The notes under the pieces: model-generated
Seen by the model: only the letters and a program-made list of their open reading frames with translations
The model's database searches: none
What the model was told of the DNA's origin: nothing
Assembly (NCBI GenBank): GCA_026126065.1
Contig: JAHCJY010000002.1
Coordinates: 310,001-374,000, forward strand
Direction of reading: 5' to 3'
Origin: Bauldia sp.
GTDB taxonomy: Bacteria; Pseudomonadota; Alphaproteobacteria; Rhizobiales; Kaistiaceae
DNA: 64,000 nt
Program-made: the position numbers and the translations under genes
Shown here: positions 30,042 through 40,396 of the stretch, piece after piece
Layout of the letters: each line of letters starts with the position of its first letter
How positions within the stretch are numbered: the first letter of the stretch is position 1

Positions 30042-30500
30042 ATGCCGTCGAAGAAACCTGGGGTGGAAGAGGAGTTGATCCGCGAGCTGGCGCGGCTCCT
30101 CACCGAGACCAATCTCACCGAGATCGAGATCGAGCGGGAAGATCTCCGGGTCCGGGTTGCGCGCAACGTCATGCAGGTCCAGGCGACCGCGCCGGCGTCG
30201 ATCGGCGCTGCGGACGTCCGCGGCGCCGCGGGAGCGGTGCCGGCTGCCGAGAGCCCGGCCAGCCACCCCGGCGCCGTCCCGTCCCCGATGGTCGGCACGG
30301 CATACCGGGCGCCCGATCCCGACGCGAAGCCGTTCGTGGAAATCGGCGACAAGGTGCGTGTCGGACAGACGCTCCTCATCGTCGAGGCGATGAAGACGAT
30401 GAACCAGATTCCGGCGCCGAAGGCCGGGACGGTGAAGCAGATCCTCGTGACGGACGGTCAGCCGGTGGAGTATGGCGAACCACTCATGATCATCGAGTAG
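30042..30500 (+). CDS. accB: biotin carboxyl carrier protein of acetyl-CoA carboxylase
   Basis: A 152-residue protein. A helical N terminus ([12 protein letters not shown]) and a Pro/Ala linker precede the biotinyl domain, with the biotinylated Lys in [12 protein letters not shown] and the sealing [12 protein letters not shown] end. The ATG at 30042, seven bases after AGGG, is preferred to a GTG at 30036. It leads directly into accC (10-base gap). Confidence 0.97.
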   Translation: MPSKKPGVEEELIRELARLLTETNLTEIEIEREDLRVRVARNVMQVQATAPASIGAADVRGAAGAVPAAESPASHPGAVPSPMVGTAYRAPDPDAKPFVEIGDKVRVGQTLLIVEAMKTMNQIPAPKAGTVKQILVTDGQPVEYGEPLMIIE

Positions 30501-30510
30501 TCGGCGGACC

Positions 30511-31850
<1,340 letters not shown>

Positions 31851-31851
<1 letters not shown>

Positions 31852-32522
31852 TGCGCGCCGGCGCCGGCAGCCGTTTCGAGATCACGCCGGAGGTTCTCCT
31901 CAAGGCCTACGCGATCGGTGTCTTCCCGATGGCGGAGTCGGCCGAGGATCCGGGGCTGTTCTGGGTGGAGCCGGAGCAGCGCGGCATCCTTCCCCTCGAG
32001 GCGTTCCACCTTCCCCGCCGCCTCGCGCGCACCGTCCGCCGCGCGCCGTTCGAGATCCGCATCGACACCGACTTCGACGGGGTCATCGACGGCTGCGCCC
32101 GCTCGGTCGATACGAGGCCGAAGACCTGGATCAACGGCCGCATCCGGCGGCTTTATGCGCGGCTCTTCGAACTCGGCCATTGTCACACGGTCGAGGCGTG
32201 GAAGGACGGGAAGCTTGTGGGTGGACTCTACGGCCTTGCCCTCGGCGCCGCGTTCTTCGGCGAGAGCATGTTCACGACCGAAACCGACGCGTCCAAGGTG
32301 GCGCTCGTCCATCTCGTCGCCCGGCTGAGGGCCGGAGGTTTCACCCTCCTCGACACGCAGTTCATCACCGAGCACCTCAGGCGCTTCGGCGCGGTCGAGA
32401 TCGCCCGCGCGGACTACCAGAAGCTCCTGGAGCGGGCGGTGTCCGGCGAAGCCGACTTTCAGCGGTTGGCGGGCGGCGCGACGTCCGACGTCATCTTGCA
32501 GCTCGTCAGCCAGACATCGTAG
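31851..32522 (+). CDS. aat: leucyl/phenylalanyl-tRNA--protein transferase
   Basis: A 223-residue enzyme that adds Leu or Phe to N-terminal Arg/Lys of proteins, creating N-degrons recognised by ClpS. Visible are [22 protein letters not shown], the [21 protein letters not shown] block, [19 protein letters not shown] and the catalytic core [18 protein letters not shown]. It starts inside the accC stop codon. Its last 64 bases overlap the 3' end of the opposing DUF2155 gene. ClpS and ClpA of the same pathway are encoded 10 kb further on. Confidence 0.97.
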
Positions 32523-32881
32523 ACGGCGTGATCGACGGCATGGAGGCCGGGGCTCTCGGCGAACATCCAGCCCGTGAAGATGCGCTGGATGCGCCTGTCG
32601 AGGGTCAGCTCGTCGACCTCGACGAATGCACTGGTCCGCGGCGCCTCGTCGGGCGTCCGCATGTAGCAGACGCGGGGCGTGATCTGCAGCACGCCGAACT
32701 GCACCGTCTCGTTGATGTAGACGTCGAACGTGATGATGCGGCCGGTGATCTTGTCGAGGCCGGTGAACTGCGCGATCGGCGTCGAAATGCGGTCGGCGAG
32801 CGCCGGTCCCGCCCACACGGCCATCACCGCCGAAAGCCCAAGCGCAAAATACCGCCCGAGCGGGCCGCGTCTGAATGTCAT
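32459..32881 (-). CDS. DUF2155 exported protein
   Basis: A 140-residue secreted protein with signal peptide ([19 protein letters not shown]). The mature part has [18 protein letters not shown] [20 protein letters not shown], the [10 protein letters not shown] strand and [18 protein letters not shown], which define DUF2155. In alphaproteobacteria this gene commonly sits near aat or an NDUFA12-like gene; function unknown. The ATG at 32881 is chosen to start the signal peptide. It overlaps aat tail to tail. Confidence 0.85.
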   Translation of the reverse strand: MTFRRGPLGRYFALGLSAVMAVWAGPALADRISTPIAQFTGLDKITGRIITFDVYINETVQFGVLQITPRVCYMRTPDEAPRTSAFVEVDELTLDRRIQRIFTGWMFAESPGLHAVDHAVYDVWLTSCKMTSDVAPPANR

Positions 32882-32992
32882 GCCGTCGCCGTTAGAGGCC
32901 AATTGTGGCCGCTCCATAGCACAATGCGGGCCGCGCGACAGATCGGCGGACAGCGGTTTTCGGGCAACACCTGCGTGCGGCCATACGACAGA

Positions 32993-33014
32993 AGCCCCGG
33001 CCGATGCCGGGGCT
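32993..33014 (-). terminator. putative terminator hairpin after the DUF3309 gene
   Basis: AGCCCCGG-CCGATG-CCGGGGCT is a perfect 8-bp GC-rich stem; on the minus strand it is followed by TCTGTCG, only weakly T-rich. It lies 34 bases past the DUF3309 stop. Confidence 0.5.
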
Positions 33015-33047
33015 CCCATCTGCTTCGACCTTCACAGGTCGCGAGGG

Positions 33048-33221
33048 TCAGACAACTCGCGAGAACGTGCCGGTCAAAGCCAGAATGATGACGATGATGA
33101 GGAGAATGCCGATCAGGCCGGACGGCCCGTAACCCCAACCGCGCGAATAGCCCCAGCTGGGAAAAGCGCCGAGCAGAAGCAGAACCAGTATCACGATAAG
33201 AATGATGCCAAGGGTGGACAT
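33048..33221 (-). CDS. DUF3309 small membrane protein
   Basis: A 57-residue protein with two hydrophobic helices around a glycine/aromatic loop: MSTLGIILIVILVLLLLGAF, then SWGYSRGWGYGPSG, then LIGILLIIVIILAL. This is the DUF3309 pattern, a short stress-associated membrane family of unknown function. Codon use is slightly less GC-biased than neighbours. It has its own terminator-like hairpin. Confidence 0.85.
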   Translation of the reverse strand: MSTLGIILIVILVLLLLGAFPSWGYSRGWGYGPSGLIGILLIIVIILALTGTFSRVV

Positions 33222-33298
33222 AGCGAGCGCCCTCTAATGTTCTAGCGCCCGTCCCGAAACCTGCCGGAATGGTCCTGGTCAGCAGGACGGCGCCAACA

Positions 33299-33718
33299 CT
33301 AAACGAGGGCCGCGCGGATTCGTTCCGCGTGCTCCTTGAGAACCTCGGGCTTTTCCATCGGCCCGCCATGCGGCTTCAACGCAACGCCGACCCAGCGCGG
33401 CACGACGTGGAAGTGCAGGTGGAACACCGACTGGCCCGCCGGCGCCTCGTTGAACTGCATGATCGTCACGCCCTCCGCCTCGAAAGCTGCCTTGGCGGCG
33501 CGCGCGACCCGCCCGACCGTCACGGCCGCCGCGGCGATCGCCTCCGGCGGCGCGTCGATGATGTTCCGCGCCCTGGCCTTCGGGATGACGAGCGCATGAC
33601 CCTTCGAGATCGGGCTCACATCCATGAAGGCCAGTGTCTGATCGTCCTCGAAGACCCGGTGGCAGGGAATCTCGCCGCGCAGGATCCGGGCGAAGATGTT
33701 GGTATCGTCGTAGGCCAT
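33299..33718 (-). CDS. HIT family hydrolase
   Basis: A 139-residue histidine-triad protein that hydrolyses nucleoside phosphoramidates or dinucleotides. It begins YDDTNIFARILRGEIPCHRV, contains FMDVSPISKGHALVIPK, and the catalytic triad VFHLHFHVVPRW. The ATG at 33718 has AGGAGG just upstream. It follows the ABC permease gene on the same strand. Confidence 0.95.
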   Translation of the reverse strand: MAYDDTNIFARILRGEIPCHRVFEDDQTLAFMDVSPISKGHALVIPKARARNIIDAPPEAIAAAAVTVGRVARAAKAAFEAEGVTIMQFNEAPAGQSVFHLHFHVVPRWVGVALKPHGGPMEKPEVLKEHAERIRAALV

Positions 33719-33726
33719 CGTGCCTC

Positions 33727-34896
33727 CTATGCGACCGAACGGCCGAGCGTGCTCCGCATCCGGAGGGTCGCAAGGCCGAGGAGCACCGCCGCGAAGGCGG
33801 CCAGAACGCCCAGTTGCGGCAGGATGTCGAGGACGCCGCCGCCGCGCCGCTGAACCTCGGCGAAGGCATCGAGCGCCCAATATTGCGGTGTGAAATGCGC
33901 GATCGTCTGCATGGTCGCGGGAAATATCTCGTACGGCACCATGGCGCCGCCGAGCGCCGACAGCCCCAGCCCCGCCATCACGCCGATTCCGGCGGCCTGC
34001 TGGTCGTTCGAGAACAGCGAACCGAACAGCATCGCCGCGCCCGTCGCGACCGCGCCGAAGGTCAGGAGGATGAGCGCTGCCGCAAGGAGACTCCCCCACT
34101 CGACCTGGAACACGATCGCCGTGACCACGATGATGTAGAGGCCCTGCACCAGCACGACGCCGAGCCGGCCGAGCCCCTCGCCCAGGATGATCTGCGATGC
34201 CGGCGTGGGCGTCCCCATCATGCGGAGGGTGACGCCATAGCGGCGCGCCTGGATGAGGGCCGCCGCACCGGTGAGGCCGGTGACAAACATGAAGAGGATC
34301 AGCTGGCTCGTCGCGCCGAGCTGGAATCCGCTCTCGAGGCCCTCGAACAGCGACTCCCCCTCCGTCGTCGTCTCGATGGCGATCGTCGGGATGGTGGGAG
34401 CAACAGCCGCGACCGCCGCGGTCGCTGCCGCCGGCGTGGCGCCGCGTGCGGTGGCGAAGCGGATGGCGGCGGTCGTTTCGCTTGCCCCCGCGATCGCCTG
34501 GTTGATCATCGCGACATAGGGGGCGATCGCGACGCCGGCCGGACCGACGATGGCGATCTGCGCCGTCTCCCCGGCGGCCAGGCGATCCGACAGGCCTGCA
34601 GGAATGTCGAGCCCGAGCGCCACCGTGCCGAGAGCGACATCCGCCCGAAGCGTCTCCGCGCTGTCGCGCCGGACGACCTCGATTGCCTCGATCGTCTCGA
34701 GTTCGGCGACGATCGCCTCGCCGATCGCACCGGCATCGGCCGGCAGGTGGATGCCCATCCGGGGCGTCTGGCCGCCGCCGAACTGTGCCCCGATGAGGAT
34801 GATGATCCCCAGCGGCATGATGAAGACGAAGAAGAGGTTCGACCGGTCGCGCACGAACCGCTTGAGCGCGACGGTGGCAATCGCAAGCGGCTTCAT
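33727..34896 (-). CDS. ABC-2 type transporter permease
   Basis: A 389-residue membrane protein with an N-terminal helix (NLFFVFIMPLGIIILIGAQFGG), a large extracytoplasmic region of about 150 residues, and five further helices near the C terminus, the classic ABC-2 layout (PLSALGGAMVPYEIFPATMQ-like, seen as LGGAMVPYEIFPATM). It overlaps the upstream permease by four bases (ATGA) and belongs to the ATPase-permease-permease exporter running from 37021. Confidence 0.88.
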   Translation of the reverse strand: MKPLAIATVALKRFVRDRSNLFFVFIMPLGIIILIGAQFGGGQTPRMGIHLPADAGAIGEAIVAELETIEAIEVVRRDSAETLRADVALGTVALGLDIPAGLSDRLAAGETAQIAIVGPAGVAIAPYVAMINQAIAGASETTAAIRFATARGATPAAATAAVAAVAPTIPTIAIETTTEGESLFEGLESGFQLGATSQLILFMFVTGLTGAAALIQARRYGVTLRMMGTPTPASQIILGEGLGRLGVVLVQGLYIIVVTAIVFQVEWGSLLAAALILLTFGAVATGAAMLFGSLFSNDQQAAGIGVMAGLGLSALGGAMVPYEIFPATMQTIAHFTPQYWALDAFAEVQRRGGGVLDILPQLGVLAAFAAVLLGLATLRMRSTLGRSVA

Positions 34897-36074
34897 GGCT
34901 TCACCAGCCGTCGAACGAGGAAAAGCCCTGCCCCGCCGAACACCACGCCGAACAGGAGGAGGACGCCGATTGCCTGGAAGGCCTCGCCATACGCACCGCC
35001 GGACACCTCGCCGAGGCCGCGCATGAACCAGGCGTTGGGCGTGATGTAGCGCACGCTGGCGAGGAAGCCCTCATTGGTCGTGATCGGAACGAACGTGCCG
35101 CCCAGCATCGCGAGCGTCAGGCCGACGACCGTCTGGAGGTTCTGCGCCTGCTCGCCCGTGCGTGCGAGCCCGCCGACGAAGGTCATGATCCCGGCCGCCG
35201 CAATCACCGCCGCAACGATCACCAGCGCCGCAATCAGCGGGTTGCCCCACTCGGCGCCCATCAGGATCGTCGAGGCGATGGCGAGCACCGCCATGCCGAG
35301 AATGCCGAGGCCGATAGAGGCGATGGTCTTGCCGACCACGATCGACGCCGGCCGGATCGGCGCTGCCAGGAGGCGCGCCAGCGTGCCGTGGGTCCGCTCC
35401 TCGAGGAGGCTGGTCACCGAGAGGCCGACGATGAAGAAGATGAAGAACATGCTGAGGCCGGCAACGAAGAACGTCGCCGACGCAAGCTGGCGCGACCGGA
35501 CCTCGACGATCTCCGCCGTTATCACGGGCGCCTGCGCCGCGGCGTCCGCGATCGCCCTGCCGATCTGGTCCGGCGTGATCGCACCGGCGGCAAGCGCTGC
35601 CTGCACCGAAAGGCTCGCGGTGCGCACGATCTCGGCAAAGCGTCCGGCCATGGCCTCGGCCACGGCGCGCCCGATGCCCCTGTCGACATTGCCGATGATG
35701 CGGATCGTGGCCTCCTGGTTGAGGACCAGGACCGCCGCCGACATGCCCTCCGGCAGGATGAAGGCCGCGGCCACGTCGCCGTCGTTCACCGCGTCCGTGG
35801 CGGCCGCCTCCGTGTCGAAGTGCGTCACGGTCGCAAAGCCGCTCGCTTCGGCCGCCGCGAGCATCTCGCGGAACGCCTCGCCGAGTTCCGCATCGTCCTC
35901 GTCGACCAGACCGAGGGCGAAGGTCGGGCTGGCGCTCGGCCGCACGACATCCCCGAGGACGAGGTTGAAGATGAAGGCGAGGACGAGCGGCGACAGGATC
36001 CCGACGATGAAGAAGGACTTGTCGCGAATCCGCTGCGCGACCTCCTTCCGGGCGATTGTGAGGGCCGTCAGCAT
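34893..36074 (-). CDS. ABC-2 type transporter permease (NatB-like)
   Basis: A 393-residue permease resembling NatB: it begins MLTALTIARKEVAQRIRDKS followed by a helix, a large outer region, and six helices with TSLLEERTHGTLARLLAAPI, the cytoplasmic elbow motif of the family. The NatAB-type sodium exporter is one known function, but other substrates are possible. It starts two bases after the ATPase stop. Confidence 0.9.
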   Translation of the reverse strand: MLTALTIARKEVAQRIRDKSFFIVGILSPLVLAFIFNLVLGDVVRPSASPTFALGLVDEDDAELGEAFREMLAAAEASGFATVTHFDTEAAATDAVNDGDVAAAFILPEGMSAAVLVLNQEATIRIIGNVDRGIGRAVAEAMAGRFAEIVRTASLSVQAALAAGAITPDQIGRAIADAAAQAPVITAEIVEVRSRQLASATFFVAGLSMFFIFFIVGLSVTSLLEERTHGTLARLLAAPIRPASIVVGKTIASIGLGILGMAVLAIASTILMGAEWGNPLIAALVIVAAVIAAAGIMTFVGGLARTGEQAQNLQTVVGLTLAMLGGTFVPITTNEGFLASVRYITPNAWFMRGLGEVSGGAYGEAFQAIGVLLLFGVVFGGAGLFLVRRLVKP

Positions 36075-36076
36075 TG

Positions 36077-37021
36077 CTAGTCCCTGAGCGCCTTGCCGGT
36101 GACGTGCAGGAACACTGTCTCGAGGTCCGGCTTCTCGACCGCGACCGAGGCGATCGCAACGCCCTGCGCGGCGAGTTCCTGGAGGACTGTCGTCAGGGTG
36201 GCGCCGGCATCGGCGGCCAGCACCGAAAGCTCGCCGTCGGCGGCCGAGGCGCCGGCAACGCCCGGAATCTGCCGCATCCGCTCCGCTGCGGCGGCGATCG
36301 GGCCGCTGCCGGTGATCTTGATCCGCTCGTTCTCACCGACGAGCCGGACGAGCTCATCCTGGGTTCCCTGCGCCCGGATTTCGCCGCCGTCGATGATCGC
36401 GACACGGTCGCACAGCCGTTCCGCCTCCTCCATGTAGTGGGTCGTGTAGAGGACGGCGATGCCGGCGCCGGCGAGCTTCTCGATGCTCTCGAGGATCGAG
36501 TTGCGCGACTGCGGATCGACGCCGACGGTCGGCTCGTCAAGGACGAGAAGGCTCGGCCCATGGATGAGGCCGATGCCGATGTTGAGTCGCCGCTTCATGC
36601 CGCCCGAGAAGGTGCCGCTCCGGTCGCCTGCGCGGTCAAGGAGCCCGATGACGCGGAGCACCTCCTCCACACGCGCCTTCAGCGTGGCCGACGGGATGCC
36701 GTAGAGTCGGCCAAAAAAAGTGAGGTTCTCGCGGGCGGTAAGGTCGGGGTAGATCGCAAGGTCCTGCGGGACGAGGCCCACGATCTTCTTCGGTTCGAGC
36801 GTCGTCGTCGTCATCGGCATGCCGGCGACCAGGACCTCGCCGCCATCGGCAGGCAGGAGGCCGCAGATCATCGAGATCGTCGTCGTCTTGCCCGAGCCGT
36901 TGGGGCCAAGGAGGCCGTAGGTCTCGCCCGGTGCTATCTGGATCGAGATGTCCTTGACCGCCTGGAGCTGCCCGAACTGCTTGCGAAGACCCGTGGCCTC
37001 GAGAACGTAGTTGCTGGCCAT
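36077..37021 (-). CDS. ABC transporter ATP-binding protein (NatA-like)
   Basis: A 314-residue ATPase. Walker A GLLGPNGSGKTTTISMI, signature GTFSGGMKRRLNIGIGL, Walker B LLVLDEPTVGVDPQSR and the H-loop YTTHYMEEAERL are all intact. The ~80 extra C-terminal residues form the small regulatory domain common in NatA/drug exporter ATPases. It is the first gene of the three-gene exporter. Confidence 0.95.
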   Translation of the reverse strand: MASNYVLEATGLRKQFGQLQAVKDISIQIAPGETYGLLGPNGSGKTTTISMICGLLPADGGEVLVAGMPMTTTTLEPKKIVGLVPQDLAIYPDLTARENLTFFGRLYGIPSATLKARVEEVLRVIGLLDRAGDRSGTFSGGMKRRLNIGIGLIHGPSLLVLDEPTVGVDPQSRNSILESIEKLAGAGIAVLYTTHYMEEAERLCDRVAIIDGGEIRAQGTQDELVRLVGENERIKITGSGPIAAAAERMRQIPGVAGASAADGELSVLAADAGATLTTVLQELAAQGVAIASVAVEKPDLETVFLHVTGKALRD

Positions 37022-37114
37022 GGGCAGTCCGGTCCCCTCGCTGCGGCGATGTCAGAGACATGCTGTCGGAGCGGCGGCTTGTCCAGCCGCCGCGGTCGGA
37101 TTTTCGGTGGGGTG

Positions 37115-38674
37115 TCAGCCTTCCTGCCCCGTGAGGCGCGCCTGGATGGAGGCCTCCGACCTGTAGGAGAACGCAAGCACGCCAAGCGCGATGGCGAAGG
37201 GCGCAAGCGCGTAGATCGACCCGGCGACAGCGAGCCCGACGGCAGCAGCCCAGCCGGCGCTCGTCGCAAGTTCCAGGACGGACGCGGCGAAGGACGAACT
37301 CCACGACTTCCGGAACTCGGCGCGCTTCGTCTGCTTCTGGAGCCAAAGGTTGATAAGCGCGGCCGAGATCGCCGCCGCCGCGCCGCCGACCAGCCCAAGG
37401 ATGCCCGCGACGGGTGCGAAGATCGCAAGCGCGACGGACGCCGGCACCACCAGCAGCGCCGAGGGGACCAGCGTCACCGCAAGCTTGGCGTTCCAGAACC
37501 GCCTGATCGGCACGGGCGCGGAGGCGAGCAGCTCAGGCGAATCCTCGGCCGACAGGGTGATCCACGCGATGCTGCCAGCCAGTTGGCCCGCGAGGAGCGC
37601 GATCGACCCGGCCGCCATCGCCCCGGCGAAACCCGACAGGGTATCGCCGCTGGTGAAGATGAACACCGCCAGCGGGAAGAGATAGATGACGCGAAGCAGG
37701 ACCTGCGAGATCAGGCCCGGATCGCGAATGAGAAGCCGCGCCTCCTTGGCAACCGTCGCCGAAACCACGCCCGCGCCGAAGCGGGCCGTGGTCTTTGCAG
37801 GCCGCTTCCGCGCGGCGGGCGCAGCGCTGTTGGCGGCGGCGGCATCGGTGGCGAAGTGCCGCCCCACCCACAACGCGACGATCACGAAGAGCGCAATCGA
37901 AAGGCCGAGGATCACCAGCAGCGGCAGCGGCTCCCCGAGTACCGCCTCCGCCGGCCATTGCACGACGGTTGGAAGCGTCTCGACATCGAGGATCTCGTAG
38001 ATCCGCTCGGTCCAGAACGCCTCGCGGTCGTCGCCCGCCATGATGTTCGGCACCTGTGCGGCGATGACGAAGATCGCACCGACGAACGCGGCTAGGATCT
38101 GCGCCACCGTGCGCGTCCGGCGCGGTCCGATGAGGCGGAAAAGCACGATCGCCAAGGCGAGGCCTCCGGCCGTCGCCGTCAGCGAGATCGCGACGACCAC
38201 GCCGTAGGCGGCGAGCAGTTCCGGATGCCCCAGGAAGGCGGCGGGCAGAAGGAAGGGCGTTACCAGTGCCGCGAACACCATCGCCGGATTGACCGCGATG
38301 GCCAGCGCGCGGACGACGAGGATCCGCGTCGGCGACAGGGGCGAGGACAGCAGGAGATCAAGGTCGCCGCGCTGGTAGAAGGCATCGACCGCCGAGACGA
38401 CTGTCTGCGACAGCATCAGCGACAGGATGAGGGCAAGGGCGAGGTCAATGATGACCACGAGCAACGGCGAGGCCACGATCTCGACGTCGCGCAGCGAGAT
38501 CGCGGCGGGAATGAATGCGGCCGAGATCAGCGCGATGACGATGACCGCGACCAGCCAGGGCGGGATCCGCAGCCGTCGCTTCTTCTGCGACCCCGTCTTC
38601 TTGCTGCCGAGCGACCGCCACACGAGCTTGAGCTCGTGCGCGAGCAACCAGGGAATCGATGCCCTCCGGAACAT
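37115..38674 (-). CDS. large ABC exporter membrane subunit
   Basis: A 519-residue protein with about twelve hydrophobic helices and a basic N terminus (KKTGSQKKRRLRIPP). The segment FYQRGDLDLLLSSPLSPTRIL is the elbow motif found in the ABC-2/PqqI-like exporter permeases. It overlaps the ATPase gene by a TGATG start/stop, so the two form one transporter. Substrate unknown. Confidence 0.82.
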   Translation of the reverse strand: MFRRASIPWLLAHELKLVWRSLGSKKTGSQKKRRLRIPPWLVAVIVIALISAAFIPAAISLRDVEIVASPLLVVIIDLALALILSLMLSQTVVSAVDAFYQRGDLDLLLSSPLSPTRILVVRALAIAVNPAMVFAALVTPFLLPAAFLGHPELLAAYGVVVAISLTATAGGLALAIVLFRLIGPRRTRTVAQILAAFVGAIFVIAAQVPNIMAGDDREAFWTERIYEILDVETLPTVVQWPAEAVLGEPLPLLVILGLSIALFVIVALWVGRHFATDAAAANSAAPAARKRPAKTTARFGAGVVSATVAKEARLLIRDPGLISQVLLRVIYLFPLAVFIFTSGDTLSGFAGAMAAGSIALLAGQLAGSIAWITLSAEDSPELLASAPVPIRRFWNAKLAVTLVPSALLVVPASVALAIFAPVAGILGLVGGAAAAISAALINLWLQKQTKRAEFRKSWSSSFAASVLELATSAGWAAAVGLAVAGSIYALAPFAIALGVLAFSYRSEASIQARLTGQEG

Positions 38675-39450
38675 CAGACGTGTTCCGGCTCGGCGACGAG
38701 CTGGAGGAACACGTCCTCCAGGCTGCCGGCGCCGCCCGAGCCGGCCCGCGACCTGAGCTCGCCGAGCGTGCCTTCGGCAAGGAGCTTGCCGTGCTGGATG
38801 ATGCCGATCCGGTCGGCCATCCGCTCCGCGACATCGAGGATGTGCGTGGTCAGGATGACCGAATAACCGGACCGCGTCCGCTCCTGCAGGAGATCCTTCA
38901 CCTGCCGCGCGACCGAAGCATCGAGGCCCGTCAGCGGCTCGTCGAGGATCATCAGCTTCGGGTCATGGATGAGGGCGCCCGCGAGCACGGCCTTCTGCTT
39001 CATGCCTCGCGAGAAGGTCTCGCAGCGATCGCCGCGATGGTTCCAGAGGTCGAGCCATTTGAGAAGATCCTCGGCGCGCTTCGCGGCCACGTCGCCCGGC
39101 ACGCCCCACAGCGCGGAGACGAATTCGAGATACTCGAGCGGCGTCAGCTTGTCGTAGAGGAGCGGCTCGTCCGGCAGCCACGCGATCATCTGCTTTGCCG
39201 CGCGGGGGTTGGCGACCGCATCGACGCCGAAGACGCTGATGCTGCCGCTCGTCGGCTTGAGGAGGCCGGCGACCATGCGGAGCGTGGTGGTCTTGCCGGC
39301 GCCGTTGGGGCCAAGGAGCGCGTAGAGCTCGCCGGGCCTGATTGTGAGGTCGAGCCCGTCCACGGCCGGTCGGTTGAAGACTTTGGTAAGACGCTCCAGC
39401 ACCAGCGGAGCGGCGCCGCGCACCGCCGGATCGTTGGTCATTGCATCCAT
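38674..39450 (-). CDS. ABC transporter ATP-binding protein
   Basis: A 258-residue ATPase. Walker A ALLGPNGAGKTTTLRMV, signature TFSRGMKQKAVLAGAL (Ser-Arg-Gly in place of Ser-Gly-Gly) and Walker B LMILDEPLTGLD are seen. AGGAG lies ahead of the ATG at 39450. It pairs with the 519-residue membrane subunit and is distinct from the NatA-like system next door. Confidence 0.94.
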   Translation of the reverse strand: MDAMTNDPAVRGAAPLVLERLTKVFNRPAVDGLDLTIRPGELYALLGPNGAGKTTTLRMVAGLLKPTSGSISVFGVDAVANPRAAKQMIAWLPDEPLLYDKLTPLEYLEFVSALWGVPGDVAAKRAEDLLKWLDLWNHRGDRCETFSRGMKQKAVLAGALIHDPKLMILDEPLTGLDASVARQVKDLLQERTRSGYSVILTTHILDVAERMADRIGIIQHGKLLAEGTLGELRSRAGSGGAGSLEDVFLQLVAEPEHV

Positions 39451-39577
39451 GGTAGGTCTCCTGGAGCCGCCGTCCCGGGAACCCCGGTGCCATGGCCATG
39501 ATCGAGGCGTCCGTGCCGTCGCCCCTACAGGTGGTGTCTCGGTTTGAAATTGCGACCGTTTGCGGTGGCTTCTACAA

Positions 39578-39955
39578 TCAGGCGGTGGTCTTTGCCTTGG
39601 CCCGCAGCGACAGGCAATACCCGACGGTCACAGCTATTCCCACCACGACCGCGCCGCAACCTCCCGCCACCGCGAGCGGGAACGGCGCGAACGCCCACAG
39701 GCCGGCATAGACGAGGCCGCTCAGCGCCATCGCCCAGCCGCCGACCCGCGCGGCCCTGCCGTACCAGGCGACGGGGACCACGACCTTCGGCATCCGGTTG
39801 CCGAACCAGGCGATTATGAGCCCCGTGGCGCCCAGCACGACGCGGGTGACCGTGTCGCTGTCCATATAGCCCTGCCGGCGCAAGAAGGTCGCAGCGAGTG
39901 CCAGCGCGACGATCCCGCCACCCCAGGCGAGGCTTCCTGCCAGGTCCTTGTTCAT
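39578..39955 (-). CDS. small four-helix membrane protein next to an SdpR-like regulator
   Basis: A 125-residue protein with about four hydrophobic segments (GGGIVALALAATFL, RVVLGATGLIIAWFGNRM, GGWAMALSGLVYAGLW, GCGAVVVGIAVTVGYCL). It shares an ATGA overlap with the upstream ArsR-type regulator. In the Bacillus SdpRI pair the membrane partner is an immunity/sensor protein; the layout is alike, but no SdpI homology is evident to me. Confidence 0.65.
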   Translation of the reverse strand: MNKDLAGSLAWGGGIVALALAATFLRRQGYMDSDTVTRVVLGATGLIIAWFGNRMPKVVVPVAWYGRAARVGGWAMALSGLVYAGLWAFAPFPLAVAGGCGAVVVGIAVTVGYCLSLRAKAKTTA

Positions 39956-40248
39956 CGTGCAGGCTCCTTCTCGGGCTCCGGCGCTTCCGCGCCCAATCCG
40001 AACGAATGGATGAAGCCCAGCAGCGCCTCCTCGAGCACCGAAAGCTTCAGGTGGTAGATGACGGACTTGCCGACCTTTTCCGTATGTACGAGGTCGGCCT
40101 CCCTCAGCACGGCGAAGTGCGCCGACATCGTCGGCTTGGAGACGCCGAACTGGTCGCTGAGTTCGCCCGCGCTCAGGGGACCCTTGCGGAGGAGTTGCAG
40201 CACCCGTCGTCGCGTCGGGTCGGACAGCGCTCTGAATACGCGGCTCAT
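39952..40248 (-). CDS. ArsR-family (SdpR-like) transcriptional repressor
   Basis: A 98-residue winged-helix protein: RALSDPTRRRVLQLLRKGPL, the recognition region LSDQFGVSKPTMSAHFAVLREADLV and the wing EKVGKSVIYHLKLS are all typical of autorepressor SdpR-type ArsR proteins. It lacks the metal-binding Cys motif of the arsenic/cadmium sensors. It is coupled to the membrane protein and is preceded by an operator-bearing promoter. Confidence 0.92.
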   Translation of the reverse strand: MSRVFRALSDPTRRRVLQLLRKGPLSAGELSDQFGVSKPTMSAHFAVLREADLVHTEKVGKSVIYHLKLSVLEEALLGFIHSFGLGAEAPEPEKEPAR

Positions 40249-40255
40249 TGTGCGA

Positions 40256-40283
40256 CTGTTAGCTAATCATCTAAATGTGTCAA
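40256..40283 (-). promoter_or_regulatory. promoter and probable autorepressor operator of the sdpR-like gene
   Basis: On the minus strand TTGACA (40283-40278) and TAACAG (40261-40256) are 16 bases apart. The spacer holds TTAGATGATTAGCTAA, including the palindrome TTAGCTAA (40266-40259). The predicted transcription start falls at or next to the ATG (40248), and no Shine-Dalgarno is visible, so the mRNA may be leaderless. Confidence 0.6.
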
Positions 40284-40396
40284 GCCTCGCCCGCCCCTCC
40301 GGGGCCGAGCGTCGGAGAAGACGCCCGCTGACAGCCGGATCAAATCCTGACACTGTGAGTCAGGCTTACGCCACTAAGGCAGATCAGGGGAGTAGC

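Noticed and set aside
36074..38095. A 673-codon plus-strand frame opposite the ABC exporter genes
   Set aside because: Arg/Asp/Glu-rich shadow; the minus-strand genes have complete ABC motifs.
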